Both the position numbers and the translations under genes were made by a program. Below are positions 4,743 through 5,764 of a DNA stretch of 5,764 bases, one piece after another (position 1 is the stretch's first letter; every line of letters begins with the position of its first letter). Under the pieces are notes generated by a model, which saw nothing but the letters and a program-made list of their open reading frames with translations, was not told the origin of the DNA and ran no database searches. The stretch lies in NCBI GenBank assembly GCA_015661935.1, contig DQVD01000032.1:1-5764 (forward strand). Direction: 5' to 3'. This stretch comes from Desulfocapsa sulfexigens (GTDB taxonomy: Bacteria; Desulfobacterota; Desulfobulbia; Desulfobulbales; Desulfocapsaceae).

Positions 4743-5764
4743 ATGAAAAATATTATCTTCATAAAAATATTTACTCTATTCTTTTGTACTTCTATTTTTT
4801 TTGCTCCAATGGTCTCGTATGGGAGTAAAACGATTGTACCTACAACCAGCTTGTTGCTCTTGTCAGATAAACCGATACTCACGAATAAAGAGTTATCCAT
4901 AGAATTTATAGCAAACTATGCTCAAAATGGAGGAGAGGCGCCTGATCTTTCTACATACGATATAGCTGGAATTAAAAACATATCTACAGGAAATCTCGAA
5001 AGAATAAATATTGCTATTTCATCAGTATCACAACAGGAAGCCAATACTGAAGCAAAGATACAAGCTATTGTTGATGCACTCATAAATATTCATGAAGATG
5101 CAGAAGATGGAGATCTTGGAGGTTGGGTCACCTATGCAACGCCGGGTACTATTAGCAATGTACCAGAACACGATGGTCGTGCTATGAGCTTTCAGGGTGA
5201 TGCTGGCTTAAATAATGGCTATGGACTTATGAACCTCGATATTTCTTCAGGGTTTATGTCATCATGGAGCATGAAGTATAGTAATGATTTCCGATTTTTT
5301 ATACGTGTACGAACAAGAGACTTAGGTCAAAATGTGTTTTTAGAATATACCCCGGAAAATATAAATAGAGGACACTATGTTGATAGTGGAAGACACTATT
5401 TACATAATGGATTGGGTGCGGGAGTAAATGATGGAACCTGGAGGACTTTCACCAGAAATGTGCAAACAGACTTTTCTAAATTGCTCCCCAACGACAGCCT
5501 TGAAGCCATAGTTGGTTTTTCAGTTAGGGGCTCTGGATTACTGGATGATCTCATGACATTCAAATCCACCCCAATGTGGGCAATTGGTGACTCAACTGTA
5601 GCAGAATACCCAGACACTAGAGATGATCGAAGAGGTGGATGGGCAGAGATGCTGCATAAGCATACGCTCTATGGCGAAAAAGTATTCGACTATGCTCGCT
5701 CAGGAGATAGCTCAAGAACATTTTACGAAAAAGACGACGCTATTATTGATAAGAACTTTTGGTA
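4743..5764 (+). CDS. Secreted multi-domain SGNH/GDSL hydrolase, rhamnogalacturonan-acetylesterase-like (3' end cut off)
   Basis: The frame is open for 340 codons from ATG 4743 to the window edge. Residues 1-27 form a signal peptide (lysines, hydrophobic core, cleavage near VSYG). Residues about 45-115 resemble short helical repeats of large bacterial surface proteins (YDIAGIKNISTGNLERINIA, then TEAKIQAIVDAL). Residues about 124-272 look like a beta-sandwich carbohydrate-binding module: GGWVTYATPG, FFIRVRTRDLGQNVFLEYTP, DGTWRTFTRNVQ and the ending RGSGLLDDL. At 277 an SGNH hydrolase domain starts: MWAIGDSTVAEYP holds the GDS block with Ser284 as probable nucleophile, then RRGGWAEML and YARSGDSSRTF, typical of the GDST-type acetylesterases (CE12-like). 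The catalytic Asp and His would lie beyond the edge. Likely role is deacetylation of a polysaccharide outside the cytoplasm; the substrate is inferred only. Codon use is more A+T-rich than in def-pgpA. Start supported by signal peptide and AGGA. Confidence 0.85.
   Translation, partial: MKNIIFIKIFTLFFCTSIFFAPMVSYGSKTIVPTTSLLLLSDKPILTNKELSIEFIANYAQNGGEAPDLSTYDIAGIKNISTGNLERINIAISSVSQQEANTEAKIQAIVDALINIHEDAEDGDLGGWVTYATPGTISNVPEHDGRAMSFQGDAGLNNGYGLMNLDISSGFMSSWSMKYSNDFRFFIRVRTRDLGQNVFLEYTPENINRGHYVDSGRHYLHNGLGAGVNDGTWRTFTRNVQTDFSKLLPNDSLEAIVGFSVRGSGLLDDLMTFKSTPMWAIGDSTVAEYPDTRDDRRGGWAEMLHKHTLYGEKVFDYARSGDSSRTFYEKDDAIIDKNFW

Noticed and set aside
4712..4900. Leftward ORF of 62 codons
   Set aside because: Antisense to the signal peptide region of the secreted esterase, whose frame stays open for 340 codons with recognisable domains.
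5396..5617. Leftward ORF of 73 codons
   Set aside because: Antisense shadow of the carbohydrate-binding-like and GDS regions of the secreted esterase.
1..5764. CRISPR arrays, tRNA, rRNA or intact insertion sequences
   Set aside because: No regularly spaced repeats, cloverleaf-like segments, rRNA stretches or transposase reading frames were seen on either strand.

Overview
The window looks like a chromosomal segment of an anaerobic Desulfobacterota-type bacterium (formerly deltaproteobacteria, perhaps Desulfobulbales). This is inferred from the moderate GC content, the style of the def/fmt/larC/pgpA proteins and the gene order. No marker gene here fixes the taxon.

Left part (1-3830) is ordinary core genome. 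A partial plsY (acyl-phosphate:glycerol-3-phosphate acyltransferase) reads leftward off the window edge. A 175-bp divergent intergenic region carries a good sigma70-like promoter. A tight rightward run follows: def (peptide deformylase), fmt (Met-tRNA formyltransferase), larC (nickel-pincer cofactor nickel insertion) and pgpA (phosphatidylglycerophosphatase A). def and fmt put on and take off the N-formyl group of new proteins. plsY and pgpA both serve phospholipid synthesis. larC matures the cofactor of lactate-racemase-type enzymes; no other lar gene is visible. A short open frame of unknown status lies between larC and pgpA.

Middle part (3831-4230) has no convincing gene. It is packed with inverted repeats: a 13-bp palindrome just after pgpA, an 8-bp stem-loop, a long imperfect hairpin of up to 87 nt directly followed by a near-perfect Shine-Dalgarno and tiny ORFs, a small hairpin next to an A/T tract, and an 8-bp inverted repeat. 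It ends at a 5'-truncated gamma-carbonic-anhydrase-like gene (about 4156-4584) that has lost its N-terminal half. The structure suggests a rearrangement breakpoint or relic of a small mobile element, but no transposase is present.

Right part (4743 to the end) is visibly more A+T-rich. It holds the first 340 codons of a secreted multi-domain protein: signal peptide, short helical repeat region, a beta-sandwich carbohydrate-binding-like domain, then the start of an SGNH/GDSL hydrolase domain resembling rhamnogalacturonan acetylesterases. The gene runs off the right edge. I read this right side as accessory DNA joined to a core operon. The most interesting targets are the palindrome-rich junction and the architecture of the secreted esterase.
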